A DNA stretch of 64,000 bases, taken from NCBI RefSeq assembly GCF_000189635.1, contig NW_002476154.1:186001-250000 (forward strand), written 5' to 3'. Positions 25,401 to 38,500 of the stretch are shown one piece after another. The first letter of the stretch is position 1, and each line of letters begins with the position of its first letter. The notes under the pieces were generated by a model. It saw only the letters and a list, made by a program, of their open reading frames with translations. It ran no database searches and had not been told where the DNA came from. Both the position numbers and the translations under genes were made by a program. The DNA comes from Tetrahymena thermophila SB210. Taxonomy: Eukaryota > Ciliophora > Oligohymenophorea > Hymenostomatida > Tetrahymenidae.

Positions 25401-27518
25401 ATTACATTAATAGATGGAATTAACTATAACCTTAATCAAAAAAACTAATTAAGTGATTGCGTATTTATAAAAAAAAAAGAATAAATAATAAAAAATCCAT
25501 AGAAACCACTTTAATTATAGTTTAATGAATTATATCCACAGGGCGTAATTTATTTAGAAGAGTAATTTTCAATAAGTTTTTCATCAAATTCTTTTATTTC
25601 CAAAGATATTTAAACTATCTCTTATTAAGCTTTCATTTTGAGAGGAGATACTTATTAAATTCTTGATTCTGGTGACTGGATTTAATTTCAAAGTTCCTCT
25701 ATGTCAATTTATTTTCATGGAATCCCTGCCACCTCAACATATAAAAATATATTTTAAATAAAAGTAATTGCTTCAGATGGATATACTTCTACATATGATA
25801 TTTTTTATATTGATACTTCAGGAATATCTTTTTAATTTATAATTAATTTGCTGCTAAAAATTTTACCACCAATATTTACAATTTTAGGGCTTTATAAATA
25901 TAGGAGTTTTTTTATAAATAAAATATTTAAATAATAAGTATTTTTTTCAACAGAGTAAACAAAAATAGGAGAGATTCTTATAAAAAAAATTCCTCTTTTA
26001 GGCAACAATATGATAATTTGTAGATTAATATTTAAAGGTTTTTTAAAAAAAATAGAAAAATAATCGAAAAAATAAGAAAAAGGTTAGAATAGTTAATTAT
26101 TATAACCTAATTAGAATTAAATAAAAATAAAAGAAAATAATCTTACAGAAAATTCTGTTAAGAATTAATAAATTAAATTACACAAATTCACATATAAATT
26201 TGTAACCAGTTCAAATAATAAAAAAATTAAATAGGCACTTGATAATACTATTAAAATAATACATTAAGACAATATAAATACTAAAAGCAATATTTTATAA
26301 ATAAAATATCTCATGAAAAATGGAAATGTGGATTTTGATTAAGTTTTAAAAGATATTTTTAAGTTTAATATTACATTTAAACATAATAATATTAAATATG
26401 AAGCGAATTAGTTTAATAGTGAATTTAAAAATAAAAATTCAATTATTTATAGAGGACTAAAAGCTTTAATTTCACGTTATTTGTTAAAGTTAGACTTTAG
26501 GTCCTATTCAGTATATAAGTACTTAAAATTTTATGCATTAAATAATCCAATCTATACTAAAAATGATTGGTACAAATATTTTATTAACATAAATAGCATA
26601 GATGATTTAGATTAGTAAGCGATATGTCCATTTCCGGAATGTTAACTAAACTTAAATTAATTAAAACTTATATTAATGGATTTATAAATCATTAAGCAAA
26701 TGAATTAATCATATGAGTCAATAATTGATTAACAGTTTAATCCGCATCTCATACGAGAAGTGCTTATTTCAGATGCTCTAGGATTGGTGGATTATAAACC
26801 ATCTGTATTTCACCCTTGTGTTGGTGAATCAATTCATTTATTTTCGTACTAAATACATTCAATTGAAGCTTATTAACAGTTAAAAAGCGTTGGATGTTTC
26901 ACTCAAATTCAAAAATTTTTAAATATTGATTATGTATAATTTGGTATTCATAAGAATATGTCTTTACCAAAGTGGATTAAAGTGTAAAATAATAATAATG
27001 TAGTAATTTTAAAAGCGAATCCTAAATCTTAAGATTTTGGAAAAATCTTAATAAAAATATTTGATTTAGATTAGTATATTGTAAAACAATATTTTTTAGA
27101 AGTCATTAATGGAAATTAAGAAGAGTAATTATATAATTCAGTCAATTCTTTTATTAGCTATTAATAAGAAGAAGCAATTATTAGAAATAATAAATAACCA
27201 ATTAGTATAAATTAATTAAATTATGATGTCAATAAGTTAAATTAGAAAAAAAGAAGAATATTCATAAAGGATAAATAAAATCAAATAACTTCCCCTTTTA
27301 GACTTATAAAAGGTGATTTTTCTAATAAAAATTTTGAAAATAAAATTAATAGTAATCAAATTTAAAATTCATTTTTCAAAAATAAAATTACAATACATAG
27401 TAATAATATATCTCATTATTTATTAAAAAATATAAATGTTAATATGAATGAAAGCTAATCAGCTTTAAAAGAAGAAGAAGAATAAAAATAAAACACTGCA
27501 TGCAAAATTAAGAAATGA
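22485..27518 (+). CDS. giant LVIVD-propeller/CADG single-pass membrane protein, copy 1
   Basis: One intronless frame of 1677 residues ending in TGA. An N-terminal hydrophobic signal is followed by about 650 residues of repeating beta units, such as FVGVRSYGIFVLDIQ, VILVLDISDIVNP, IISTIRGYGIYVLDA and LINIEDITKP, which match the LVIVD-type propeller repeat seen in extracellular proteins. Next come cadherin-like units: DLPFWMQY, then a CADG-type domain with SGDWIQF, FHGIPATSTY and IKVIASDGYTSTYDIF. A membrane span (INLLLKILPPIFTILGL) and about 530 cytoplasmic residues follow. That tail carries another CADG-like motif, LPKWIKV..IKIFD..YFLEVI. The role is inferred to be surface adhesion or recognition. 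It is the most diverged of the three copies. Confidence 0.85.
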
Positions 27519-28298
27519 AATTTTATTTTTAGAGTAAATAATAAACTAGCCACTAACATTTTAACAAATTTATAATTTCTATTTGAAAATTTTACATTTT
27601 TTATTATTATCTGTGAAATTCAAAATTATAAAGAGAGAAAAATAAAATAATTTTGTATTGAAAGTTTTCTTTACTAAGATTTTTTAATTTAACTTTAGAA
27701 TAGTTTTTTATTATAAATAAAAATTGATAATACATAATAAAAAATCAATACATAAACACAAAATAAAGTAAATTTTATTTATTATTTTGAAAAAAAGGTA
27801 TTATCTAACCCTAAATACCACAATCTCAATATAAAAAATTAGTTTATTTATATAAGTTAAAATGTTTATTTTTTATTTATTTACTAGTTATAAAAATATA
27901 AATTGCTATTATAATCATATTATTATTTCAGAAAGAAAGCATGTATAATAAACAAATAAAAATAATTATTTATATCAACATTGATTTTTTATTGAAAATA
28001 ATGATTGTTACAATTAATTCCTAGTTTTTAAAAGGCTTTCAATTTTATTGCAATTTAGCTGGCTCATTTTATAATTTAAACATTTAAGAGAATAATAATT
28101 TATATATAAGGATTAAAGACATTCCATTCATTTTTCAAAAAACATATTTTATATTTTTCAAGAAAAATAAACCTGTTTCTTATTGTTTGATTATCAAAGT
28201 AGTGATATTTTTTTTGGTTTCTAGATTTCTATTGATTGTTTAATTAATAATAAATATTAAACAAAACAAAAGCTAAAAAATAGATATTATAAAAAAAG
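27519..28298. other. spacer between propeller/CADG copies 1 and 2
   Basis: Non-coding. It is clearly similar to 34881-35526, which lies in the same position before copy 3, so it belongs to the duplicated segment. It probably carries the copy 2 promoter and leader. Confidence 0.6.
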
Positions 28299-31200
28299 AT
28301 GAAAAAACCATTAAAAATACAAACTATTATAATCCTTCATTATATCATCATTAGGAATACAATTAATTGTTAGAATATAATACTGAATGATTAGATACCC
28401 TATATTTATTCTGATTTATATATAAATAAATATGATATTAAAGATCCATAATCTGCATTCACAGACATAAAAGTAGCAGAAAAAGCAAATTTGGTTTTTA
28501 TATCCGCAGGTTTTGAAGGTATTTATGTCTTTGATGGCTTAAATAATTAACTAATCTTCAACTAAAGTTCTTAAACTGAGTATTTGTACACAATTCAAGC
28601 TACTTCTGATGGTGAATATGTTATGTTTTCAAAGTAGAACTAATTTAGTTTATTTAAATTTACAACTCGATCTTAATTATAACTCTTGAGTTAATGCGAT
28701 TTCCCTTCTACAATTATTAATATTCTTATGGAAAATTAAGAAAATATAGTTTATGTTATAGGAATGTTAGGTGATATAGTCGCTTATGATATTTCTAATA
28801 AACATTTTGTAAAATTTATAACTAAATATAGTTCTTAGCAAAGTACTATTCATTAAAGCTTAATTACAAAAGATAATAAATGGATAGTTTTAGCAAATGA
28901 TATATTAGGAACATCTGTACTTTCGATATAAAATAATAATAGTTAATTAAATCTCGTTTTAGCAGGATAAGGTGTCATGATTTGGAAAGCTTGGGGTGCT
29001 GTTGTGTTAGATGATAACCAATACCTTTATGGAATAGATATATATTCAGGAATTTATGTTTGCGATTTTAACTAAATTCTATCATCTGATCCTAATTAGT
29101 ACCCAATTTAATTTAATTTTACATATTTCTGGCCAGATAATACATACTATGTTTTTTATTAACTATAGCTATCTAAAGATAATAAATATTTGTTTGCTGC
29201 AGTGCGTTCTTATGGTATATTTATAATTGATATTTAAGACAGACTAAATCCTATACTATTTCAATAAATACCTGTTGATGGTTCCCCTACTTTCATTGAT
29301 TTTTCGCCAGATGGAAAATTTCTTTATTTTTCTAACTCTTTTAGTTTTTATATATTTTAGCAAACAATTCCTAACTTAAATAACAATTACCCCAATTTAT
29401 TTAATACTCATTAGTCTCAACTATTTGATGATGGAACTTAAGCTTTCTATAGATGGAGATGTTTATAAAAGAAAATCAACTAAAAATAATATATATTTTA
29501 AGCTTTAGATTTTATAGGATTCAATATTTTAGAAGTAAATGACCCTTACCATTTATCTTAAATATATTTGTATAATATTGATGAAAATACTGGTATAGAC
29601 AGCTTGGCTTTAAGTTCAGATAACCGATACCTTTATCTTCCTATCTAAGAAAATAATACCTCTTTCTTAGTTTTGGATATATCTGATATCGAAAATCCTA
29701 CTGAAGCTTTCAGATTGAGGCTACCCACACAAAACACTAACGAAGCCATATTTTTCTCAAAAGATTACAAATATTTAGTTAGTTCATTTGACCAAGGTAT
29801 ATTGTTACTCGACTCTTCTCAACCACCTTAATTATTTTTGCTTGATTACTGGTAAATGTAGAGTAATATGACTGGTGAAAACGCAGGAGTTATGATTACA
29901 AACAACAATAGATACATACTTAGCACTATTAGGGGATATGGTATTTATGTCTTAGATGCTTCCAATAAAACTTCTCTGTAATACAAGTCTACCTATTTGT
30001 CCACAGGTGCTGAAGGAATCATACCGTCCCTATATAATGATACCTTAGCCTTCCTTTTTGATGGCTTTAAAGGAGTTGGAATTTTAGACTTAAGATTTTT
30101 ACCTCAAATATAGTTTTTAAGTAGAGTTAATTTTAATGGATGGGTTAATTTTGTATAACCAGTCCTAAATGATTAATATTTACTTGTTGCTATTATGGAT
30201 ACTAGTATGATTCATTTAATCAATATTTAAGATGTAACTAAACCATATGAAATGTCTTAGTATCAATACTAACAATAGCCAGCTTATGCGCTATGCTTAT
30301 CAGAAGACATTCAATTTGCTTATATATTAGATATTTAAGGTATCGTAATTCTACCTCTAACCAGTTAAGTAGAAATTCATACTTAAATACAACTTATTAC
30401 TAATTTAGCCAATGGTGTGTAAATTCAATAAAATATTCCAAATGGGACAAATCTTTTAGTAGGACAAATCGTTTAGCTTAACTTCATATTATTATATCCT
30501 ACTGATGGAATGCTTATTTAAAAAATTTAATATTACTATTAATAAAAAATATAAGATCTTCCATATTGGATGTAATATTAATCAGAAAATTAAAAATTAG
30601 TTATATAAGTTGATAAAAGTAGCTTAAATACTGACAATCTAAATGCTCCAAATTTAAATACAATATTAGTTACAATAGCAATACCTTTATAAGTATACTC
30701 ATTTTAATACAACTAAACATAATTACAAATAACTAATATCTAAGCCTCTAATATATTTTAATATCTAAAATAACAAAATTTAATTGACTCATTAGGATAT
30801 GTTACTGACAAATTTGATCATTATGAATAATTTTATTTTTAGATAGAAGGCCTAGATTGTTCATAACCTTTGTTTGACGCAGTAAAGCTTACACTACAAC
30901 AGAGTACCTTTATTAATCCTGTTACATTTTTTGTAGAAAAGTCACTCTCATTAAATATTAAAGATGAATAATCACCTATTAATTCTATTTCTAACAATAT
31001 TTAGCTTTTACTATAGGTAAATAGTAATCAAGGTAAGTTTGTAAAATAAGATTTTAGTGGAGCAGTAGTTTAGACAAATGATTCTCAAAATTAAATTACA
31101 TTTCAAGGCTAATTGATAAATATTAACAATATACTAAGCCAAAAAATAATATTTGCAAATTATTCTTCTTTTGATTAAATATCTATCAATATAACTGTGA

Positions 31201-33383
31201 TTGATGGAGTAAATTATGAATTGAATGAATAGATTTTATTAAGTGATTGCATATTTATAAAATAAAAATTATAAATTGAAAATAATCCACAAATGTCTCT
31301 GCAGTCTTAATTTAATAAAGTTTACCAATCAGGAATAATTAACATAGAGCAAGAATTTTCAGTTAGCTTTTCCTCAAATTCTTTTATCTCGAAAGATATT
31401 TAAATTGATTCTTATAAAGCCTTAATCTTAAAAGGTGATGAATACTAACCTTTTAATCCAGAGGATTGGATTTAATTTGAAAGTTCTTCTGGAAATATAT
31501 ATTTTCATGGAAATCCACCAAGCTCAACTTTTTAAAATAAATATTACATAAAAGTGATTGCTACAGATGGATATAGTTCTGCATATGACATATTCTATAT
31601 TAATACTTCAGGAGTATCTTTTCAGTTTGTTGCTAATTTAATGCTAAAAATATTACCTCCTATATTTGCTCTATTAGGCTTACTTAAAAATAGAAGCATT
31701 TTTTTTAATATAAGATTTTAAAAAAAAGTATTTTTTGGAAATGAAAAATGTACAATAGAAGAGGTTAAAATAAGAAAAATACCAATATTGGGAGATAATA
31801 TGATAAAATGTAGGCTATTATTTACTAATTTTTTAACAAAAAGCAGAGATTCAGTTATTGAAAATATTAAGACTAAAAAAGAATAAGAATAGGCAAGTTT
31901 AAAAAGTTCATAAGATAAAAAGTCAAAAAATTTTTTAAGATAAAAATCTTATACTCTTACTAATTAATTAAAGATAACACTTGAAAAAACTGTAATCAAC
32001 CCTAGAAGCACTTCATTTGAAAAGAAATACCTTGAAAAAGACGGTAATATTAAATATTCAAAAATATTTAAAGATATCGTCAAATAAAACGTATAATTCA
32101 AATTATAGAGAATTAAATATGATGCAAGCAATTTTATTAGTGACTTCAAAAATAAAAATTCAATAATCTATAAAGGAATTTCAGCATTATTATCTCGCTA
32201 TCTATTAAGATTAGATGTAAAATCACGCTAATTATATAAATACTTAAAGTATTATGCCCAAAAAAAATTAAAATACTCTTAAAATGATTGGTATAGAGCT
32301 TTTGTAATCATTTAATCTAATGATGACATATATGATAATGAGATAATGAGCCCATTTCCAAATTGCTCTCTTGATATATAATAAATAATGATTGTGTTAT
32401 TAGAATTAAAAATTATCAAAAATACATAATAAACTTTTGAATCAATAAGCGAGTAAGGTTTAAATCCTCATTTAATACGTGAAGTTCTGTTTGCAGATGC
32501 ACTTGGCTTAGTTGAATATTCTCCATCTATTTTTTAACCATGTATAGGTGAGTCCATTCATTTACATTAGTATTAAATTTAATCAATAGAAGCTTTTTAG
32601 AAAATATAAAGTAATATCTGTATGGGATTAAGAAAATTACTTAATATAGAGTATGTGAGATTTGGTGTTCATAAAAATATGTAATTACCGAAATGGATTG
32701 AAGTTGAAAATAAAAATGATGTTATCATAATAAAATATAGACCATATTCTTAAGACATAGGTACTTTGCTGATAAAGATTTTCGATACAGATTCCTATGT
32801 TATTAAACAATATTTTTTAGAGGTTGTTGATAAAAAAAACACATAAATAGACTTTTTAAATTAAGATTCAATTATTTATTTTCAAACATTTAAATCTTTA
32901 GAAACACCTGTAAAAAATAATGAAAAGTTTTAACTTGGTTCAAGAAGTCTTAGACGTTCATCATAAAAAGACAGTTAAGTCCTAAATCAATTAAAGTCAA
33001 ATAGTTTTTCTTCAAGAATTATGTTTAAATAGTCTGAGGTATAAGAAAAAACATAAAGAGACAACATATCAAATTTACATGAAGTTGATTCTTAAATTTT
33101 AAGCTATAATAACACAAATACTTTATCACCAATATTTTCTCCTGTTAAAAGTTCATTTTTTTAGTTTCCAAATAAATAAAGTGAGTTTTAAAAATATTTA
33201 AATACTTAAAATGAAGATTTACAACAAAAAAATTTATAAGAATAATAATAAAAATAAGAATAAATATTAACAACAAACGTAGAAACCGATAATGCTTTAA
33301 ATAATTAGGTAATTTAAGAGGAAAGCTTAGATAAAAGTTTTAATAAAAAACCTCATAAAGTTGATATAGATGAGTTTAAATGA
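28299..33383 (+). CDS. giant LVIVD-propeller/CADG single-pass membrane protein, copy 2
   Basis: An intronless frame of 1694 residues. The start ATG sits in an A-rich leader and opens a hydrophobic signal (IQTIIILHYIII). Propeller repeats span roughly residues 35-700: LFAAVRSYGIFIIDIQ, FLVLDISDIENP, ILSTIRGYGIYVLDA, HLINIQDVTKP. A CADG domain at about 1014-1105 shows EDWIQFE, FHGNPPSSTF and IKVIATDGYSSAYDIF. The membrane span is near 1110-1135. The cytoplasmic tail carries LIREVLFADALGLVEY, then LPKWIEV and IKIFDTDSYVIKQYFLEVV (about 1456-1515), and a Gln-rich end. It is nearly identical to copy 3 in long tracts, which points to recent duplication plus gene conversion. Confidence 0.87.
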
Positions 33384-33717
33384 AATAAGCAAACCAATTA
33401 ATTTTAAAAGGCAAATCAAAAACTCAAGAATTTGAATCCTGTTTAATGAAATAATTATCTTAATAAATATAATAAATAATTATTTACCTTAATTAAAAAA
33501 ACTTTTTATTTAAATAGTGGTAGCTAAATATTTTTATTTCATTCATATTAAAATTGATGAATTATATATAGAAATATAAAGAGAATTTAATATTTACTGA
33601 AATTTATATTATATAAATTTAAGAAATTAAGAAATATTGATATATATATAATGTATTTCTCCTAATCAATTTTTAAAATTGAAATAATTTTAGTTCATAT
33701 ATTAAGGCCAGTTATAT
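33384..33717. other. 3' flank of copy 2 and duplication junction
   Basis: The first about 160 bases resemble the 3' flank of copy 3 (40618-40795), sharing AATAAGCAAACCAAT and a following ACTCAAGAATTT. Similarity to the copy 1 tail begins near 33718. The breakpoint of the tandem duplication therefore lies between about 33545 and 33718. Confidence 0.55.
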
Positions 33718-34880
33718 ATAAAATATCAATTGAAGTGTGAATTTTGATTAGGTTTTAAGAGATATTTTTAAGTATAATATTACTTTTAGACATAATAATA
33801 TTAAATATGTAGCGGGTTAGTAATAGTGAATTTAAAAATAAAAATTAAATTATTTATAGAGGACTAAAACTTTAATTTCATGTTATTTGTTCAAGTTATA
33901 TTTTAGGTCATATTCATTATAAAAGTACTTAAAATTTTATGCATTAATTAATTTAAGCTTTTCTAAAAATGATTAGTACACATTTTTAATCAGCATAAAT
34001 GTCCACTTCCTGAATGTTAACTAAACTTAAATTAAATATAACTTATATTTATAGATTTATTAATCATAAAGCAAATGAATAAAAAATATGAATCAATAAC
34101 TGATTGACTAACAGTTTAATCCCAATCTCATATATGACCTTCTTTTTTAGAATGCTCTAGGATTGGTTGATTATAAACCATCTGTATTTCATCCGTGTGT
34201 TGGTGAATCTATTCATTTATTTTTGTACTAAATACACTTACTTAATTTTACTTAATTGATGTGTATTAGTAGTTAAAATGCGTTGGATATTTCACTCAAA
34301 TTCAAAAACTTTTTAATAGTGACTCTGTAAGAAAGAGAATTCAAAAGAATATATTTCTACCAAAATAGAAAAAAGTAGAATATAATTATAATGTAATGAA
34401 TCATTTTACTTAGGATTTTGGAAAAATCTGAATAAAAATATTTGATTTAGACAAGTATATTGTAAAATAATATTTTTTAGAAGTCATTAATAAAAATTAA
34501 GAAGAACAATTATCTGATTCAGTTAATTCTTTTATTAGCTATCAATAAGAAGAAACAACTGCTAACAATATAATTATTTATTTTAAATGAATTAAATTAT
34601 GATGTCAATAAATTTAATTCAAGAAAAGGAAGGAACATATTCAAAAAGAATAAATAAAAACAAATAGTTTCCACTTTTCAACTGTTAAAAAGTGATTTTT
34701 TTAATATAAGTTTTGAAAATAAAATTTATAGCATTCAAGGTTAAAATTCATATTTCAAAATAAAAATAAAGTACATAGCAATAAAATATCTCATTATTTA
34801 TTAAAAAATATAAATACTAAAAATAAATCAGCTGGAAAAGAAGTATAAAAATAAACATACTACATGCAAAAATAAGAAAC
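33718..34880 (+). pseudogene. decayed 3' fragment of a copy-1-like propeller/CADG gene
   Basis: This region is plainly similar to 26320-27520, the cytoplasmic tail of copy 1: CATAATAATATTAAATATG near 33790, GTTGGTGAATCTATTCATTT near 34199, and GAAGTCATTAAT near 34478. It has in-frame TGA codons, frame changes and small deletions throughout and no upstream half, so it cannot encode the tail. It marks the left edge of a roughly 7-kb tandem duplication that began inside copy 1, and it has decayed since while the full gene next to it was preserved. Confidence 0.8.
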
Positions 34881-35526
34881 GAATATATTTTTAGAGTATA
34901 TAATAAAAAAAAAAAATTTTAACTAATTACAATTTCTATTTGAATTACATTTTTATTCAGTGAAGTTTAAAATATTAAAGAAAGAAAAATAAATTAATTT
35001 AAAATTTCACGTTTTTTTACTAAAATATTTTTATTACATAAATCAAAATAAATTGATAATATCTAATAAAAAAATCAATATAAAAAGTAAAGTAAATTTT
35101 ATTATTGTAAAAAAGGTATTTTCTGCCCTAAAAACAGTATCATGTATCAGTATAAAAAATTAGTGTGCTATTGTAAATTAAAATATTTATTTTTCTTATA
35201 TATCCTAGTTATAGAAATATTAATTACCATTATAATCATACTTTTATTTCAGAAAAGAAAAAAAAATAGTAAAAACTATTTAGCTGGTCAATTTTTTTAT
35301 TTAAACATCTAAGAAAAGTGTAGTTTATATAAAAAAAGTATAAAAAGCATTCAATTCATTTTTCAAAAAAACTTATTTTAAAATTATTCAAGAAAAATAA
35401 GCCTTTTTCTTATTATTTGATTATCAAAGTAGTGATATTTATTTGGTTTCAAGTTTTCTATTATTCTTTTAAGTAATAGTTAATATTAAATAAAACAAAA
35501 ACTAAAAAATAGATATGAAAAAAAAA
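34881..35526. other. spacer before copy 3
   Basis: A diverged copy of 27519-28298, shortened by several deletions. It precedes copy 3 just as the original precedes copy 2. No specific element was identified. Confidence 0.6.
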
Positions 35527-38500
35527 ATGAAAATACCCATAAAAATACACACTTTTATAATCCTTCATTATTTCATCTTTAGGATTTCTGTTAATTGTTA
35601 GAATATATTTCTCAATGATTAGATATCTTATATTTATTCTGAATTATATATAAATAAATAAGATATTAAAGATCCATAATCTGCATTCACAGACATAAAA
35701 GTAGCTGATAAAGCAAATTTAATTTTTATCTCTGCTGGTTTTGAAGGTATTTATGTTCTTGATAGCTTAAATAATTAAATAATTTTCAACTAAAGTTCTT
35801 AAACTGAGTATTTGTACACAATTTAGGCTACTTCTGATGGTGAATATGTTATATTTTCAAAGTAGAACTAATTTAGTTTATTTAAATTTGCAGGCCGATC
35901 TTAATTATAGCTCTTGAGTTAATGCGATTTCCCTTCTACAATGATTAATATTCATATGAGTTAATAAGAAAATATAGTTTACGTTATAGGAATGTCAGGT
36001 GATATAATAGCTTATGATATTTCTAATAAACATTTTGTAAAATTTATAGCTAAATATAGTTCTTAGCAAAGTACTATTCATTCAAGCTTTATTACAAAAG
36101 ATGATAAATGGATAGTTTTAGCCAATGACTTATTAGGAATTTCTGTTCTTTCAATATAAACTGAGAATCAAAGTAGTTAATTGAATCTCGTTTTAGCAGG
36201 ATAAGGTGTCATGATTTGGAAAGCTTGGGGTGCTGTTGTGTTAGATGATAACCAATACCTTTATGGAATAGATATATATACAGGAATTTATGTTTGCGAT
36301 TTTAACTAAATTCTATCATCTGATCCTAATTAGTATCCAATTTAACTTAATTTTACATATTTTTGGCCTGATAATACGTATTATGTTTTATATTTGCTAC
36401 AACTATCTCAAGATAATAAATATTTATTTGCTGCAGCGCGTTCTTATGGTATATTTATAATTGATATTTAAGATAGACTAAAACCTAAAATTTTTCAAAA
36501 GATATCTATAATTGGTTCACCTACTTTCATCAATTTTTCACCAAATGGAAAATATCTTTATTATTCTAACTCTTTTAGTTTTTACACATTTGAGAAAACA
36601 ATTCCTAATTTAAATAATAATTACCCTAATTTATTCAATACTCATCAATCTCAACTATTTGATGATGGAACTTAAACTTTCTATAGATGGAGATGTTTCT
36701 AAAAGAAAATCAATCAAAAATAATATATATTTTAAGCCTTAGATGCTAAAGGATTCAATATTTTAGAAGTAAATGACCCTTACCATTTATCTTAAATATA
36801 TTTGTATAATATTGATGAAAATACTGGTATAGACAGCTTGGCTTTAAGTTCAGATAACCGATACCTTTATCTTCCTATCTAAGAAAATAATACCTCTTTC
36901 TTAGTTTTGGATATATCTGATATCGAAAATCCTACTGAAGCTTTCAGATTGAGGCTACCCACACAAAACACTAACGAAGCCATATTTTTCTCAAAAGATT
37001 ACAAATATTTAGTTAGTTCATTTGACCAAGGTATATTGTTACTCGACTCTTCTCAACCACCTTAATTATTTTTGCTTGATTACTGGTAAATGTAGAGTAA
37101 TATGACTGGGGAAAATGCTGGAGTAATGATTACAAATGACAATAGATACATAATAAGCACTGTTAGAAGGTATGGTATTTATGTCTTAGATGCTTCCAAT
37201 AAAACTTATCTGTAATATAAGTCTACCTATTTGTCCACAGGTGCTGAAGGGATCGTACCGTCCCTATATAATGATACCTTAGCCTTCCTTTTTGATGGCT
37301 TTAAAGGAGTTGCTATTTTAGACTTAAGATTTTTACCTCAAATATAGTTTTTAAGTAGAGTTAATTTTAATGGATGGGTTAATTTTGTATAACCAGTCCT
37401 AAATGATTAATATTTACTTGTTGCTATTATGGATACTAGTATGATTCATTTAATCAATATTTAAGATGTAACTAAACCATATGAAATATCTTAGTATCAA
37501 TACTAGAAATAATCGGCTTATGCATTATGCTTATCGGAAGACATTCAATTTGTTTATATCTTAGACAGTTAAGGTATCATTATCCTACCTCTAACCAGCT
37601 AAGTAGAAATTCATACTTAAATGCAGCTTATTACTAATTTAGCCAATGGTGTGTAAATTCATTAAAATATTCCGAAAGGAACAAATCTTTTAGTAGGACA
37701 AATCGTTTAGCTTAATTTCATATTATTATATCCTACTGATGGAATGCTTATTTAAAAAATTGAATATTACTATTAATAAAAAATATAAGATCTTCCATAT
37801 TGGATGTAATATTAATCATAAAATTAAAAATTAGTTATGTAAGTTGATAAAAGTAGCTTAAATACTGACAATCTTAATGATCCAAATTTAAATACAATAT
37901 TACTTTCAATTGCAGTACCTTTAAAAGCACAGTCATTTTAATACAACTAAACATAATTACAAGTAACTAATACCTAAGCCTCTAAAATATTTTAATATCT
38001 AAAAAAACAAAATTTAATTGACTCATTAGGATATGTTACTGACAAATTTGATCATTATGAATAATTTTATTTTTAGATAGAAGGCCTAGATTGTTCATAA
38101 CCTTTATTTGACGCAGTAATGCTTACATTACAACAGAGTACCTTTATTAATCCTGTTACATTTTTTGTAGAAAAGTCACTCTCATTAAATATTAAAGATG
38201 AATAATCACCTATTAATTCTATTTCTAACAATATTTAGCTTTTACTATAGGTAAATAGTAATCAAGGTAAGTTTGTAAAATAAGATTTTAGTGGAGCAGT
38301 AGTTTAGACAAATGATTCTCAAAATTAAATTACATTTCAAGGCTAATTGATAAATATTAACAATATACTAAGCCAAAAAATAATATTTGCAAATTATTCT
38401 TCTTTTGATTAAATATCTATCAATATAACTGTGATTGATGGAGTAAATTATGAATTGAATGAATAGATTTTATTAAGTGATTGCATATTTATAAAATAAA

